From CAYILR01 sp964364175 (GTDB taxonomy: Bacteria > Bdellovibrionota > UBA1018), in NCBI GenBank assembly GCA_964364175.1, contig CAYILR010000016.1, forward strand, positions 14,725 to 78,724: a stretch of DNA of 64,000 nucleotides. The letters are read 5' to 3'. A program made the position numbers and the translations under genes. Shown here one piece after another: positions 7,446 through 15,396 of the stretch (position 1 is its first letter; every line of letters begins with the position of its first letter). The notes beneath the pieces were generated by a model. It was not told where the DNA came from. It ran no database searches and was given only the letters and a program-made list of their open reading frames with translations.

Positions 7446-9642
7446 AACCTCTTCGATCAATACGATCTGTGACACCATCAAGAGCTACTACCCCGATGCA
7501 AAGTTGGATCTGGTTCGTAAAGCTCATGATTTTGCGACGAAAGCGCACGAGGGACAAAAACGTTCCAGTGGTGATCCCTACATCATCCATCCGACTGACG
7601 TCGCACAAACACTCGCTGATCTCCGCCTCGACATCGCCAGCGTTGTGACCGGGCTGCTTCACGACACGGTCGAAGACACTGACGTCACCCTCGAAGACAT
7701 TGCTCGCGAATTTTCGCCCGAAATTGCTGAACTCGTTGATGGCGTCACCAAACTTTCCAAAATCACTTTCAAAACCTCGGAGGAGAAACAAGCCGAGAAC
7801 TTCCGCAAAATGATCTTGGCGATGGCCAAGGACATTCGCGTGATTTTGGTGAAGCTGGCTGACCGGTTGAACAATATGCGAACGCTCGAGCACTTGCCCG
7901 AGCTCAAACAACAAGCGATTTCTCAAGAGACTTTAGATATTTATGCACCGATCGCGAATCGCCTGGGGATCGGCTGGATCAAGATGGAGCTGGAGGACAT
8001 GTGCCTGCGTCACCTCCACCCCGATGTGTACTACAAGCTCGCCGATAAAATTTCGATGAACAAGCGCGAACGCGAAAAATACATCGAAGAAGTTTCCGAA
8101 ATGGTCTCCGAGAAACTGAAAGAGTACGAAGTCCAAGCCATCATTCAGGGTCGCGCCAAACATTTTTATTCTATTTTTAAAAAAATGGAGCGTCGCAAGG
8201 CCGACTACGAGCAGATTTTTGACGTGATTGCATTTCGAATCGTCGTGGACAACATCACCGAGTGCTACAAGTCTCTGGGCGTGATCCACGCGACCTACAA
8301 ACCGGTTCCGGGGCGATTCAAAGACTACATCGCCATGCCCAAGAGCAATAATTATCAATCACTCCACACGACTGTAATTGGCCCCTACGGCGAGCGGATG
8401 GAAATCCAAATCCGCACGACCGCGATGCACGAAGTTGCCGATGCGGGGATCGCTGCTCACTGGCGCTACAAAGAAGGCAAGTTTGACTCCAAGGAAACCG
8501 TCGGCTGGGTCAATCGATTATTGGAGTGGCACAAGGATCTCAAAGACCCCAACGAATTTCTGGAGACGGTCAAAATCGATTTGTTCGCCGAGGATGTTTT
8601 TGTTTTCACTCCCAACGGCGAAGTTCGCCAGCTCTCTTACGGCTCCACGCCGCTCGATTTCGCCTACGCCATTCACACTGACGTGGGCCACCACTGCGTC
8701 GGCGTCAAGGTCAACGGCAAGATCGTCCCTCTCAAGCACCGCCTGAAATCGGGCGACACCGTGGAGGTCCTCACCTCACCGACTCAGACTCCTTCCAAAG
8801 ACTGGCTCAAGATCGTCAAAAGCTCCAAAGCCAAAGCCAAAATTCGCGGATTCATCAAACAACAGGAGCGCGATCGCGCCAAGGAACTCGGAGAAAGCCT
8901 CCTCGAAAAAGCTGCCAAAACCTATGGCACCTCCTTGTCACGCCTGGAAAAAACGGGTGATGTTGCACGAGCGTTGGAAAAATACACTTTCAGAAGCGTG
9001 GATGAACTCAAGGTCGCGCTTGGGTACGGCCGACTGCTGATTGAAACCGTCAGTGATGTCTTGATCCCGAAAGATCTTCGAGATGCGTACACCAAAGAAA
9101 ACCCCGCACTCCCACCGGGCGAAGCCGAAGACGCAAATTTCCTGAGGCGGGTTTTCACCTCAGCCAAGAAAAAAAGCGACTCGCGCACCATCATTCAGGT
9201 CGCTAATCTCGACGACGTTTTGATCCGATTTGGCCGCTGCTGTAATCCGCTGCCCGGCGACAGCATCGTGGGATTCATCACACGAGGCCGAGGCGTCACC
9301 GTACACACTGTCACTTGTCCCAAAGCACTCGACAGCGACCAGGAACGAAAAATCGAAGTCCAGTGGAATCCTGCGCACGTCACCCAGACCACGTCAACCG
9401 TCAGGCGCCACGTGAAAATCCGCATTCTTTCACTCGACGAACCCGGACTCTTGGCACTCATGTCGCAAACCATCAGCGCCGGCAACGTGAACATCGTCTC
9501 TGCGCACGTCCGCACCACGAAGGACCGCAAGGCCATTGCGTTGTTCGACATCGAAGTCACCGACACCCAGCAACTGCACCGCGTAATAAGCGCACTCGAG
9601 GCCAAAAAAGGCGTCATCAGCGTCGAGCGGATGAAGTCGTAG
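7435..9642 (+). CDS. Bifunctional (p)ppGpp synthetase/hydrolase (RSH, SpoT-type)
   Basis: A 735-residue long RSH protein that makes and degrades the stringent-response alarmone. The HD hydrolase domain is intact: His52 in IIHP and His76-Asp77 in LLHDTVEDTD. The synthetase domain has GRFKDYIAMPKSNNYQSLHTTV, with the basic RFKD form typical of bifunctional enzymes rather than the acidic form of RelA. TGS (VFVFTPNGEVRQLSYGSTPLDFAYAIH region), a Cys-containing zinc-finger-like segment (GRCCNPLPGD) and a C-terminal ACT domain follow. It is translationally coupled to gmk through an 11-base overlap, linking guanylate supply and ppGpp. I call it rsh/spoT without choosing a symbol. Confidence 0.94.
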   Translation: MKYKTSSINTICDTIKSYYPDAKLDLVRKAHDFATKAHEGQKRSSGDPYIIHPTDVAQTLADLRLDIASVVTGLLHDTVEDTDVTLEDIAREFSPEIAELVDGVTKLSKITFKTSEEKQAENFRKMILAMAKDIRVILVKLADRLNNMRTLEHLPELKQQAISQETLDIYAPIANRLGIGWIKMELEDMCLRHLHPDVYYKLADKISMNKREREKYIEEVSEMVSEKLKEYEVQAIIQGRAKHFYSIFKKMERRKADYEQIFDVIAFRIVVDNITECYKSLGVIHATYKPVPGRFKDYIAMPKSNNYQSLHTTVIGPYGERMEIQIRTTAMHEVADAGIAAHWRYKEGKFDSKETVGWVNRLLEWHKDLKDPNEFLETVKIDLFAEDVFVFTPNGEVRQLSYGSTPLDFAYAIHTDVGHHCVGVKVNGKIVPLKHRLKSGDTVEVLTSPTQTPSKDWLKIVKSSKAKAKIRGFIKQQERDRAKELGESLLEKAAKTYGTSLSRLEKTGDVARALEKYTFRSVDELKVALGYGRLLIETVSDVLIPKDLRDAYTKENPALPPGEAEDANFLRRVFTSAKKKSDSRTIIQVANLDDVLIRFGRCCNPLPGDSIVGFITRGRGVTVHTVTCPKALDSDQERKIEVQWNPAHVTQTTSTVRRHVKIRILSLDEPGLLALMSQTISAGNVNIVSAHVRTTKDRKAIALFDIEVTDTQQLHRVISALEAKKGVISVERMKS

Positions 9643-9741
9643 ATCAATATTGATTTTGCAAAAAATCAAACAGCGCACCTATTATTTTATTTACAAAAAA
9701 TAGAATAACAATTAAAAGGCGAACCAGAATTGGAGTTATTT

Positions 9742-10023
9742 ATGAAAACCATCTTGTCTTTGGCTCTTTTATTACTTTCCCCTATGGCGTTTGCTATTAC
9801 ATCGAATGAGGTCACCCAGGTCCTGCAAGATGAAAAAGTGGCACGCATTCTTCAAAATTTATCTATCAACAAAATTGAAGAAATCGCTCACTATCGATGC
9901 CCAGGCTGCTATGATATTAGCATCGACTTCGATGACTCTAAAATGACCATTCGTACCAGCACAGATTGGACAACTCACAAAATCATTGTTGGAACAATCA
10001 AGCTTCAGTCAAAATCCAACTAG
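9742..10023 (+). CDS. Small exported protein with a CxxC pair
   Basis: A 93-residue protein with a clear Sec signal peptide (KTILSLALLLLSPMAFA, cleavage after AFA). The ATG at 9742 is chosen because TTGGAG lies 7 bases upstream; an in-frame TTG at 9730 is less likely. The mature part is about 75 residues, with YRCPGCYD giving a single CxxC that could form a disulfide or bind metal, and two beta-like strands after it. No family is recognised. It follows the RSH gene by about 100 A/T-rich bases and precedes the large palindrome at 10071-10300. Confidence 0.6.
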   Translation: MKTILSLALLLLSPMAFAITSNEVTQVLQDEKVARILQNLSINKIEEIAHYRCPGCYDISIDFDDSKMTIRTSTDWTTHKIIVGTIKLQSKSN

Positions 10024-10070
10024 ATTTTCAGACGCTTGACCCTCTCGCCTTTTGATCATCGAGAGAAAAC

Positions 10071-10300
10071 AAAAAGGTGAGCGCCCTGATTGAGTGTCTC
10101 TGGTTGCTTGAGTTAGCTTATTCTTCATACAGTCGGGTTTTTTGTTGCGGGTACCCGCTTCACGCGGCCGCACGATGCGGCTTAAGCGTGAGAACACGAT
10201 GTTCGAAGCGGCGTACCCGCAATAAAAAATTCGATTGTGTGAAGAATCCAGTGAAAGTCTAATGCGGCCAGAGTGTGTCGGGGGGACGCTCACCTTTTTT
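10071..10300. repeat. 230-bp imperfect palindrome
   Basis: The left arm (10071 onward, AAAAAGGTGAGCG) matches the reverse complement of the right arm (ending 10300) over about 95 bases, with runs such as ATTCTTCA, TTTTTT, TTGCGGGTAC and CGCTTC conserved in both. The centre holds further short hairpins (GCGGCCGC, GATGCGGC). The right arm covers the last 42 bases of the minus-strand Cys-rich gene, including its stop. It could be a mobile-element remnant or a very large transcription stop. Confidence 0.75.
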
Positions 10301-10855
10301 TAGCTCGGCGCTGAATTGGTCTAACTTTTCTTTTTGCTGCTTCTTGAACTCAGCGACCCTGAGTTCGTGCTCGCCCTGGCGTTTTTTCACGTCCTCTTGC
10401 TGAGAAGCGATGTAGCCTTTTCGGCGTTCCAAAAACTGCTTCACGTATTCTCTGCGGTCAGCGCCCTTGGGGTTGTCTTTGAAAAATTGATGACGAGATT
10501 GCTTTTCTTTTTCATCCAGCTGCTTGCGTTGCGCGTTTTGCGCTGTTTTGTATTCCTGAAGTTCTAATCGAAGGCGATGCTCAAGTGCTTTCAGCTCAGA
10601 GTACTGAGCCTTTTCAAATTCCTGCTGCATGATCTTGGCTTTGGCTGGAGTAATAGCCGATGTCATTGCTGCACAGGCTGCGCATCTGGCACAAGCCTCA
10701 CAACCCGAGCATGCATCCACAGGAGCAGCCAAAGGCAACGTCGAAGCTTGGGGTGTTGTTTGTGTCGCTGGGGCTGTTACGGCGCTCGATGCGCTCACCC
10801 ACGGTGTCAGTTCACTCAACGAGAATACACTCAATACAATCGTTAGAAATAGCAT
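10259..10855 (-). CDS. Exported Cys-ladder coiled-coil protein
   Basis: A 198-residue protein with a signal-like N-terminus (residues 1-22), an Ala/Thr/Pro linker, then five Cys at strict three-residue spacing (CSGCEACARCAAC). The rest is a long charged helix rich in Lys, Glu and Gln, likely a coiled coil. Cys every third residue suggests metal binding or covalent oligomerisation, but no family is recognised. The start could be GTG at 10858 or ATG at 10855; both lie in the stem of a perfect hairpin (10853-10888). The C-terminal 14 residues are encoded by the right arm of the large palindrome, so the original end of the protein may have been replaced. Confidence 0.6.
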   Translation of the reverse strand: MLFLTIVLSVFSLSELTPWVSASSAVTAPATQTTPQASTLPLAAPVDACSGCEACARCAACAAMTSAITPAKAKIMQQEFEKAQYSELKALEHRLRLELQEYKTAQNAQRKQLDEKEKQSRHQFFKDNPKGADRREYVKQFLERRKGYIASQQEDVKKRQGEHELRVAEFKKQQKEKLDQFSAELKKGERPPDTLWPH

Positions 10856-10888
10856 CACCTTGAGAGATACAACTCCCTCAAGGTGATG
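10853..10888 (-). promoter_or_regulatory. Hairpin enclosing the start codon of the Cys-ladder gene
   Basis: On the mRNA, CATCACCTTGAG pairs perfectly with CTCAAGGTGATG (12 bp) around a 12-base loop that begins with GGAG. The second arm ends with the ATG start, so start codon and flanks are buried while a possible Shine-Dalgarno sits in the loop. This is the layout of a translational switch or RNA thermometer. Confidence 0.55.
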
Positions 10889-10914
10889 GTCAATACCTAT
10901 CCGTAACTAATTTA

Positions 10915-10935
10915 GGCGGAGCAGGCTGCTCCGCC
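10915..10935 (-). terminator. Hairpin after the subtilase stop
   Basis: GGCGGAGCA, three-base loop, TGCTCCGCC: a perfect 9-bp GC-rich stem starting 6 bases after the subtilase stop. The following minus-strand bases are TAAATTAG rather than a T-run, so termination strength is uncertain. Confidence 0.55.
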
Positions 10936-10940
10936 CCTAC

Positions 10941-12659
10941 TTACTTAATGACTTGAATTCGAGTGATCTTGAATCCAAACGCATTCACGCTCGAATCACT
11001 CTGAAACTGAAGCACTGCCGTGTCACCCACCACGTAGTCCGACGCATAGTTGGCGTGTTTTCCGCTCAGCACTTCCACAGGTTCGCGCGAAGAGGATTGC
11101 AAGCTCACAATGTCGTACTTGGGCTCGGTATCCACTTGATCGAAGATGACTCGGATATACTTCGCTCCGGGCTCTTGGATGGTGAATGACTTATCCGTGT
11201 TGTTCGCATACGGATGCTCAGACTCTAAGGAGTAAGCCACATCTTTCCACTGCGTCTCATCCGGCTCTGACGAAGGAGGAATGATGTTGTTAATCACATT
11301 GTATGCGCTCACTCTTCCTTTCGCTTGCACTCGTCTTCTTAAACTCGACACAGGTACGCTGGTCTTGATCAATCGATCTTTGACTTGCGCATAGGTCAAC
11401 CCAGGCTCCTTGGACAACAAGAGTGCTGCCACTCCTGAGACGTGAGGAGTTGCCATCGAAGTTCCGCTGAACGTGTTGTACAAACCGCCTTTGACGGTGC
11501 TGTAAACGCGAACGCCAGGAGCTGCAACATGCACCGATTTCCCATAGTTCGAAAACGAAGCGAGTTGCTCCTGGTTGTCGATTGCTGCGACAGCCAAGAC
11601 GTTATCCGAAACATAGCTAGCAGGATAGGTCGGAGAAGTATCATTGCTACTACCGTCATTTCCTGCTGCTGCTACGAACAAGATTCCGTCTTTTTTAGCA
11701 TCCTGAATGGCTTTCAACATCGTTTGTGAAAACCCGCCGCCACCCCAGCTATTGCTCATGATTTTGACTTTCATTTTACGAGCATAGTTGATGGATTCCA
11801 CTGCATTTGCTAGTGATCCGCTGCCGTTGGCGTCCAAGAATTTCACAGGCAGAATGGAAACGTTCCAATTCACGCCCACAACACCCACGCCGTTATTCCC
11901 TTTGGCTCCAATCGTTCCAGAAACGTGAGAGCCATGGTCTTGGTCGTCGTTCGGATTGTTGCTGCCAGTGGCAAAATTCCAACCGTGGACGTCATCCACA
12001 AAGCCATTGCTGTCGTCATCTTTTCCGTTGCCAGCAATTTCTTTTGGGTTGGTGTACAGATTGTCTTTCAAATCCGGGTGAGTCAGGTCCATGCCGGTAT
12101 CAATGACTGCCACCAAAACTGATTTGCTACCGGTGATCCCTTTTTGCCAGAGAGGAAATACTCCGATATCAGAACCCTCCTTGCCTGCCTGCCCCGAAGA
12201 ATCGACTTGTCCGGTGTTGAACATCCCCCAAAGTCTGGTCAACTCGGGATCATTGGGCGCAGCTGCAGTATTCGGAATGTCGGACTCCGCATCTCCAATC
12301 ATTCGATAAATATAATTGGGCTCGGCAATTTCAACTTCAGGTCGGCTCGACAAAGCCAGAATGGCTTGACGGGTATTTTTTGCATCTCCTAATACGATTT
12401 TATGAAGAGAAGTGTCAGTTTGAAATGCTTCAATGTCCACTACCGCCCCAGAACCCATTTGGTCCTGCAAAGCTCCAATGACAGCTGCTTGCACTCGGCC
12501 TGCTGAAGAGACTCCCTTCAGGCGAACCACCAGTTCACCCGGAACCGCTTCTGGCTTTGCTGCATTTGCACTCGTGGCTGCCAGGCAGCCCATTGCTGCC
12601 AATACAGCAGTCAATCTGACATGATTTCGGATACTACTTCCTTGAATCCGTTCCCCCAT
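10941..12659 (-). CDS. Exported subtilisin-like serine protease (S8)
   Basis: A 572-residue protease precursor. A signal region (about 12-33, ending ANA) is followed by an inhibitor-I9-like propeptide with GELVVRLKG and an Asp/Glu-rich end before EPNYIYRM. The catalytic domain has Asp187 (VAVIDTGMD), His242 (DHGSHVSG), oxyanion Asn334 (AAAGND) and Ser401 (SGTSMATPHVSG). The C-terminal 110 residues are beta-rich, possibly a binding or P-domain-like module. Such secreted subtilases digest protein outside the cell; in a predator the likely target is prey protein (inference). GGGAGG lies 6 bases before the ATG, and a 9-bp hairpin (12677-12698) sits just above it in the 5' leader. Confidence 0.9.
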   Translation of the reverse strand: MGERIQGSSIRNHVRLTAVLAAMGCLAATSANAAKPEAVPGELVVRLKGVSSAGRVQAAVIGALQDQMGSGAVVDIEAFQTDTSLHKIVLGDAKNTRQAILALSSRPEVEIAEPNYIYRMIGDAESDIPNTAAAPNDPELTRLWGMFNTGQVDSSGQAGKEGSDIGVFPLWQKGITGSKSVLVAVIDTGMDLTHPDLKDNLYTNPKEIAGNGKDDDSNGFVDDVHGWNFATGSNNPNDDQDHGSHVSGTIGAKGNNGVGVVGVNWNVSILPVKFLDANGSGSLANAVESINYARKMKVKIMSNSWGGGGFSQTMLKAIQDAKKDGILFVAAAGNDGSSNDTSPTYPASYVSDNVLAVAAIDNQEQLASFSNYGKSVHVAAPGVRVYSTVKGGLYNTFSGTSMATPHVSGVAALLLSKEPGLTYAQVKDRLIKTSVPVSSLRRRVQAKGRVSAYNVINNIIPPSSEPDETQWKDVAYSLESEHPYANNTDKSFTIQEPGAKYIRVIFDQVDTEPKYDIVSLQSSSREPVEVLSGKHANYASDYVVGDTAVLQFQSDSSVNAFGFKITRIQVIK

Positions 12660-12676
12660 TACGCCCTCCCATAGGC

Positions 12677-12698
12677 AGAAGCAGCTGTCGCTGCTTCT
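12677..12698 (-). promoter_or_regulatory. Leader hairpin of the subtilase gene
   Basis: AGAAGCAGC, loop of four, GCTGCTTCT: perfect 9-bp stem, ending 17 bases before the subtilase ATG and 7 bases above its Shine-Dalgarno. It may control translation or message stability. Confidence 0.4.
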
Positions 12699-12839
12699 TG
12701 TTTCTTACTCCATTAAAAAATGTGAACCCCCAACATCAGACACATTTATTAAAACAATGAGAAACAAAATCTGAGAACACTCAATCTTCAGGTTTCCTAC
12801 CTTTGATTAAGAAGAGTTTCGGAGAGAATCAAAAAACTG

Positions 12840-14579
12840 TCAATCAACTATGTATTTTTTCCAATCTCTGATTCTGAGCGTCGGCGTGACGCGACCGCGA
12901 AAACGGTTCAATTCTGGAACCCCAGCCCACTCCGCCTCCTCGCCAGGACGCGTGTCTTCGACGATTTTGGATTGCTCCGCGGCGTTGAACCAGATCGCCT
13001 CCAGCGCTCCGGAGAGATCGAGCTTTAAATGACGCTCCTTTAATATTTTTTGAGAGTGTACTTTTGCTTTCAATGCAAAAACCGGCTCTGGGTGCCCTGG
13101 GCCGAACGGACCCAAATTCTCAATCTCTTGCAATGTGCGCGGAGTAAGATCCTCCGGCGCACATCGTGCGTCCAACCAGAGAGGCTGCAGACTTTTATCC
13201 TCTTCCATCCGAGAAAGCGCATCGTTGAAAGCATTTTCGAGCGCCTCCAGATTTTCTGGCAACAAACTCAAACCCGCAGCGTGAGCATGCCCCCCAAACC
13301 CGATCAGATGCTGTCCGCTCGAACGAATCGCTTGCAAAACATCCTTTCCGCCAAAGGAGCGAACACTGCCTTTTCCGACTCCTTCGCGAATCCCAATCAC
13401 CACCGCCGGCCTTTTGTATCGCTCCGTCACACGCGAAGCGACGATTCCCACCACTCCCTCGTGCCATCGTTCGTCGGCCACCACAACTCCATGTTGAAAT
13501 CGACCTTCCTGGAGTGCTGCTTCAATCTTTTCCTTCACCTGATCCCAGATTTGATTCTGGATATTGGCTCGCTCCTTGTTCATCTGCTCGATTTCCATAG
13601 CGAGCATCGCAGCTTCTTCGGGATCTTGAGTGGTCAGCAAGCGCAGCGCTGTATCTGCGGAACCCAGACGGCCAGACGCATTAATCCGAGGCCCCAGCAC
13701 AAATCCCAGGTGCCCCGGGCTGATTTCGCGCTGACTGACACCGGCGGCATCGAGGAGAGCTTTCACTCCCGGTTTCTGGGAATGTTTGAGAACTTGCAGA
13801 CCTTGTTTCACCAGAACGTGATTGTCGCCCGTCAGTGGAACCATGTCTGCGGCCGTTGCGATCACCACCAAGTCGAGATGTTTTTTGAGATTAGGCTCTT
13901 GTCCAGCAGGCCACCAAGCTAGCTCTCGACCTCGAGTGCGCAGTGCTCGTGCGAGATAAAAAGCCAGACCGCATCCGCAGAGTTGCTTGAGTTCGCTCCC
14001 ACAATCTTTTCGTTGAGGATTCACCACGGCCATCGCGGGCGGCAGGCCTTTCACGGGATCAATTTGGTGGTGATCCACCACGATTACATCGAGGCCTAGC
14101 TCCCGTGCTTTTTCGATCGCAGCAAAACTCGTGATTCCGCAATCGACCGTGATCAGCAGTCGCACACCTTCTGCCACCGCAGCTTCGACCGCACCGACAT
14201 TTAATCCATAACCATCCTTGAATCGATCCGGCTGACGAACATCGTAAGTCATCTGACAATCTCGAAAGAACCAACTCAGCAACGCAGCGCCGGTAGTTCC
14301 ATCCACATCGTAATCGCCAAAAACCCGGACGCGCTCGCTTGCATCCCGGGCTTGAATCACACGATCAACCGCAAGCGACATGTCTTGAATCGTGAATGGA
14401 TCCTGGAGCTGCTCCAGTCGCGGAGCCAGAAATTTTTGAATCACCTCGGCGCTGTCGAGCCCTCGACGCAAACAGATTTGTAAAGTCAGCGGCGACAGCC
14501 GCGTCTCCACACCCAGCCGCTCGATCTGATCCAATTGACTCTGTCCCAACTGCCCCTGCTTCAACACCCATTCCCGCAT
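12840..14579 (-). CDS. recJ: Single-stranded-DNA exonuclease RecJ
   Basis: A 579-residue DHH-family 5'-3' exonuclease for recombination and mismatch repair. Key motifs are FGDYDVDGTTGAALL (motif I), TVDCGI, the VDHHQID DHH motif and the C-terminal DHHA1-like GFGGHAHAAGLSL. I start at the ATG at 14579 (MREWVLKQG), which gives the usual RecJ length and N-terminus (QICLRRGLDSAEVIQKFLAP); the frame stays open for 107 more codons upstream, but those residues are not family-like and lie opposite the mntA-like gene. The divergent MntA/HepT pair shares its upstream region. Confidence 0.92.
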   Translation of the reverse strand: MREWVLKQGQLGQSQLDQIERLGVETRLSPLTLQICLRRGLDSAEVIQKFLAPRLEQLQDPFTIQDMSLAVDRVIQARDASERVRVFGDYDVDGTTGAALLSWFFRDCQMTYDVRQPDRFKDGYGLNVGAVEAAVAEGVRLLITVDCGITSFAAIEKARELGLDVIVVDHHQIDPVKGLPPAMAVVNPQRKDCGSELKQLCGCGLAFYLARALRTRGRELAWWPAGQEPNLKKHLDLVVIATAADMVPLTGDNHVLVKQGLQVLKHSQKPGVKALLDAAGVSQREISPGHLGFVLGPRINASGRLGSADTALRLLTTQDPEEAAMLAMEIEQMNKERANIQNQIWDQVKEKIEAALQEGRFQHGVVVADERWHEGVVGIVASRVTERYKRPAVVIGIREGVGKGSVRSFGGKDVLQAIRSSGQHLIGFGGHAHAAGLSLLPENLEALENAFNDALSRMEEDKSLQPLWLDARCAPEDLTPRTLQEIENLGPFGPGHPEPVFALKAKVHSQKILKERHLKLDLSGALEAIWFNAAEQSKIVEDTRPGEEAEWAGVPELNRFRGRVTPTLRIRDWKKYIVD

Positions 14580-14688
14580 GATTAAGAACAAAGCACGAAT
14601 TAAAACCAACGAGAACGACAATCTGCTGACGCAACGCAAATCCCTCTCATCCCTAGACAGCCTTGAAGCGAACACGTATTCTTTGAGA

Positions 14689-15003
14689 ATGCGCAGGAGC
14701 AGCCGCTTTGATCGACTTAGTAAACAGATTTTGCCCATTTTGCTGCCCGTCGGCGTCGAGCGAGTTGGCGTATTTGGATCATTTTCACGAAATGAAATCA
14801 AAAAAAACAGCGACATCGATATTCTCGTCAAACTCAAGCCCGTTGACCAAAGAAAACCTTTGGGACTCAAGTGGTTTTCAATCGAAAGAGAGCTCTCCAA
14901 ACTCTTGGGAAGATCAGTAGATTTGGTATCCGAGGCTGCAGTAAGCAGGCATATGCTCCCTTATATCCAGAAGGATTTAGTCATTCTCTATGAAGCAAAA
15001 TAG
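14689..15003 (+). CDS. mntA: MntA-type minimal nucleotidyltransferase (antitoxin)
   Basis: A 104-residue protein with the nucleotidyltransferase motif GSFSRNEIKKNSDID (GS-x10-DxD) and a third acidic position in SVDLVSE. MntA proteins block the partner HEPN toxin HepT by AMP transfer to a Tyr next to its active site. The start at 14689 matches the family (short helix, then VERVGVFGS); the frame is open from 14578 without a good ribosome site for either choice. It overlaps the hepT start by 14 bases, as usual for this pair. The symbol is by family and synteny, not by tested activity. Confidence 0.82.
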   Translation: MRRSSRFDRLSKQILPILLPVGVERVGVFGSFSRNEIKKNSDIDILVKLKPVDQRKPLGLKWFSIERELSKLLGRSVDLVSEAAVSRHMLPYIQKDLVILYEAK

Positions 15004-15331
15004 AGACGTCGTACTCATCGCGCATATTTTGGATGCGATCTCTGAAATCGAAAGTTTTGTGAAAAACACCACCTATCCTGAATTTTTCAAAGACACGATG
15101 AAACGAGCTGCAGTCGTCAGAAATTTAGAAATTGTTGGAGAAGCTGCTTCAAAAATTTCAAAAGAGTTTCAGAAAAAAAACAGTACGATCCCTTGGAGCG
15201 ATATCGTCGGGATGAGAAACAAACTGATTCACGATTATTTTGATGTTGATTATGGAATCGTTTGGGAAGTAGTTCAGTCTGATTTGAATGTCTTTAAAAA
15301 GGGCCTGAAGCCAAAGAAAACTAAAACCTGA
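14990..15331 (+). CDS. hepT: HepT-type HEPN ribonuclease toxin (DUF86)
   Basis: A 113-residue helical protein with the HEPN motif R-x4-H: MRNKLIHDYF, where the Tyr after the motif is the residue modified by MntA in characterised pairs. The N-terminal part (ILDAISEIESFV, then AVVRNLEIVGEAASKIS) is typical DUF86. HepT cleaves RNA (tRNA in the best-studied case) when freed from MntA. Gene order antitoxin then toxin with overlap supports a functional unit. All catalytic and modification residues are present, so the system looks intact. Confidence 0.85.
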   Translation: MKQNRDVVLIAHILDAISEIESFVKNTTYPEFFKDTMKRAAVVRNLEIVGEAASKISKEFQKKNSTIPWSDIVGMRNKLIHDYFDVDYGIVWEVVQSDLNVFKKGLKPKKTKT

Positions 15332-15361
15332 ATTATTTTTAATGACGCGCCTAGCATCATT

Positions 15362-15378
15362 AAGGTGTCTGACACCTT
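15362..15378. repeat. Short palindrome AAGGTGTC-T-GACACCTT
   Basis: A perfect 8-bp inverted repeat around one base, between hepT and the fibre-like gene, followed by TTTT. It shares the AAGGTG/CACCTT ends with palindromes at 10071-10300 and 63186-63206. It ends 18 bases before the fibre-like ATG. Confidence 0.6.
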
Positions 15379-15396
15379 TTGTCGATCCGTCCATAG

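Noticed and set aside
14580..14900. 107-residue N-terminal extension of RecJ
   Set aside because: Not RecJ-like and lies opposite the MntA-type coding region; the ATG at 14579 gives the normal length.
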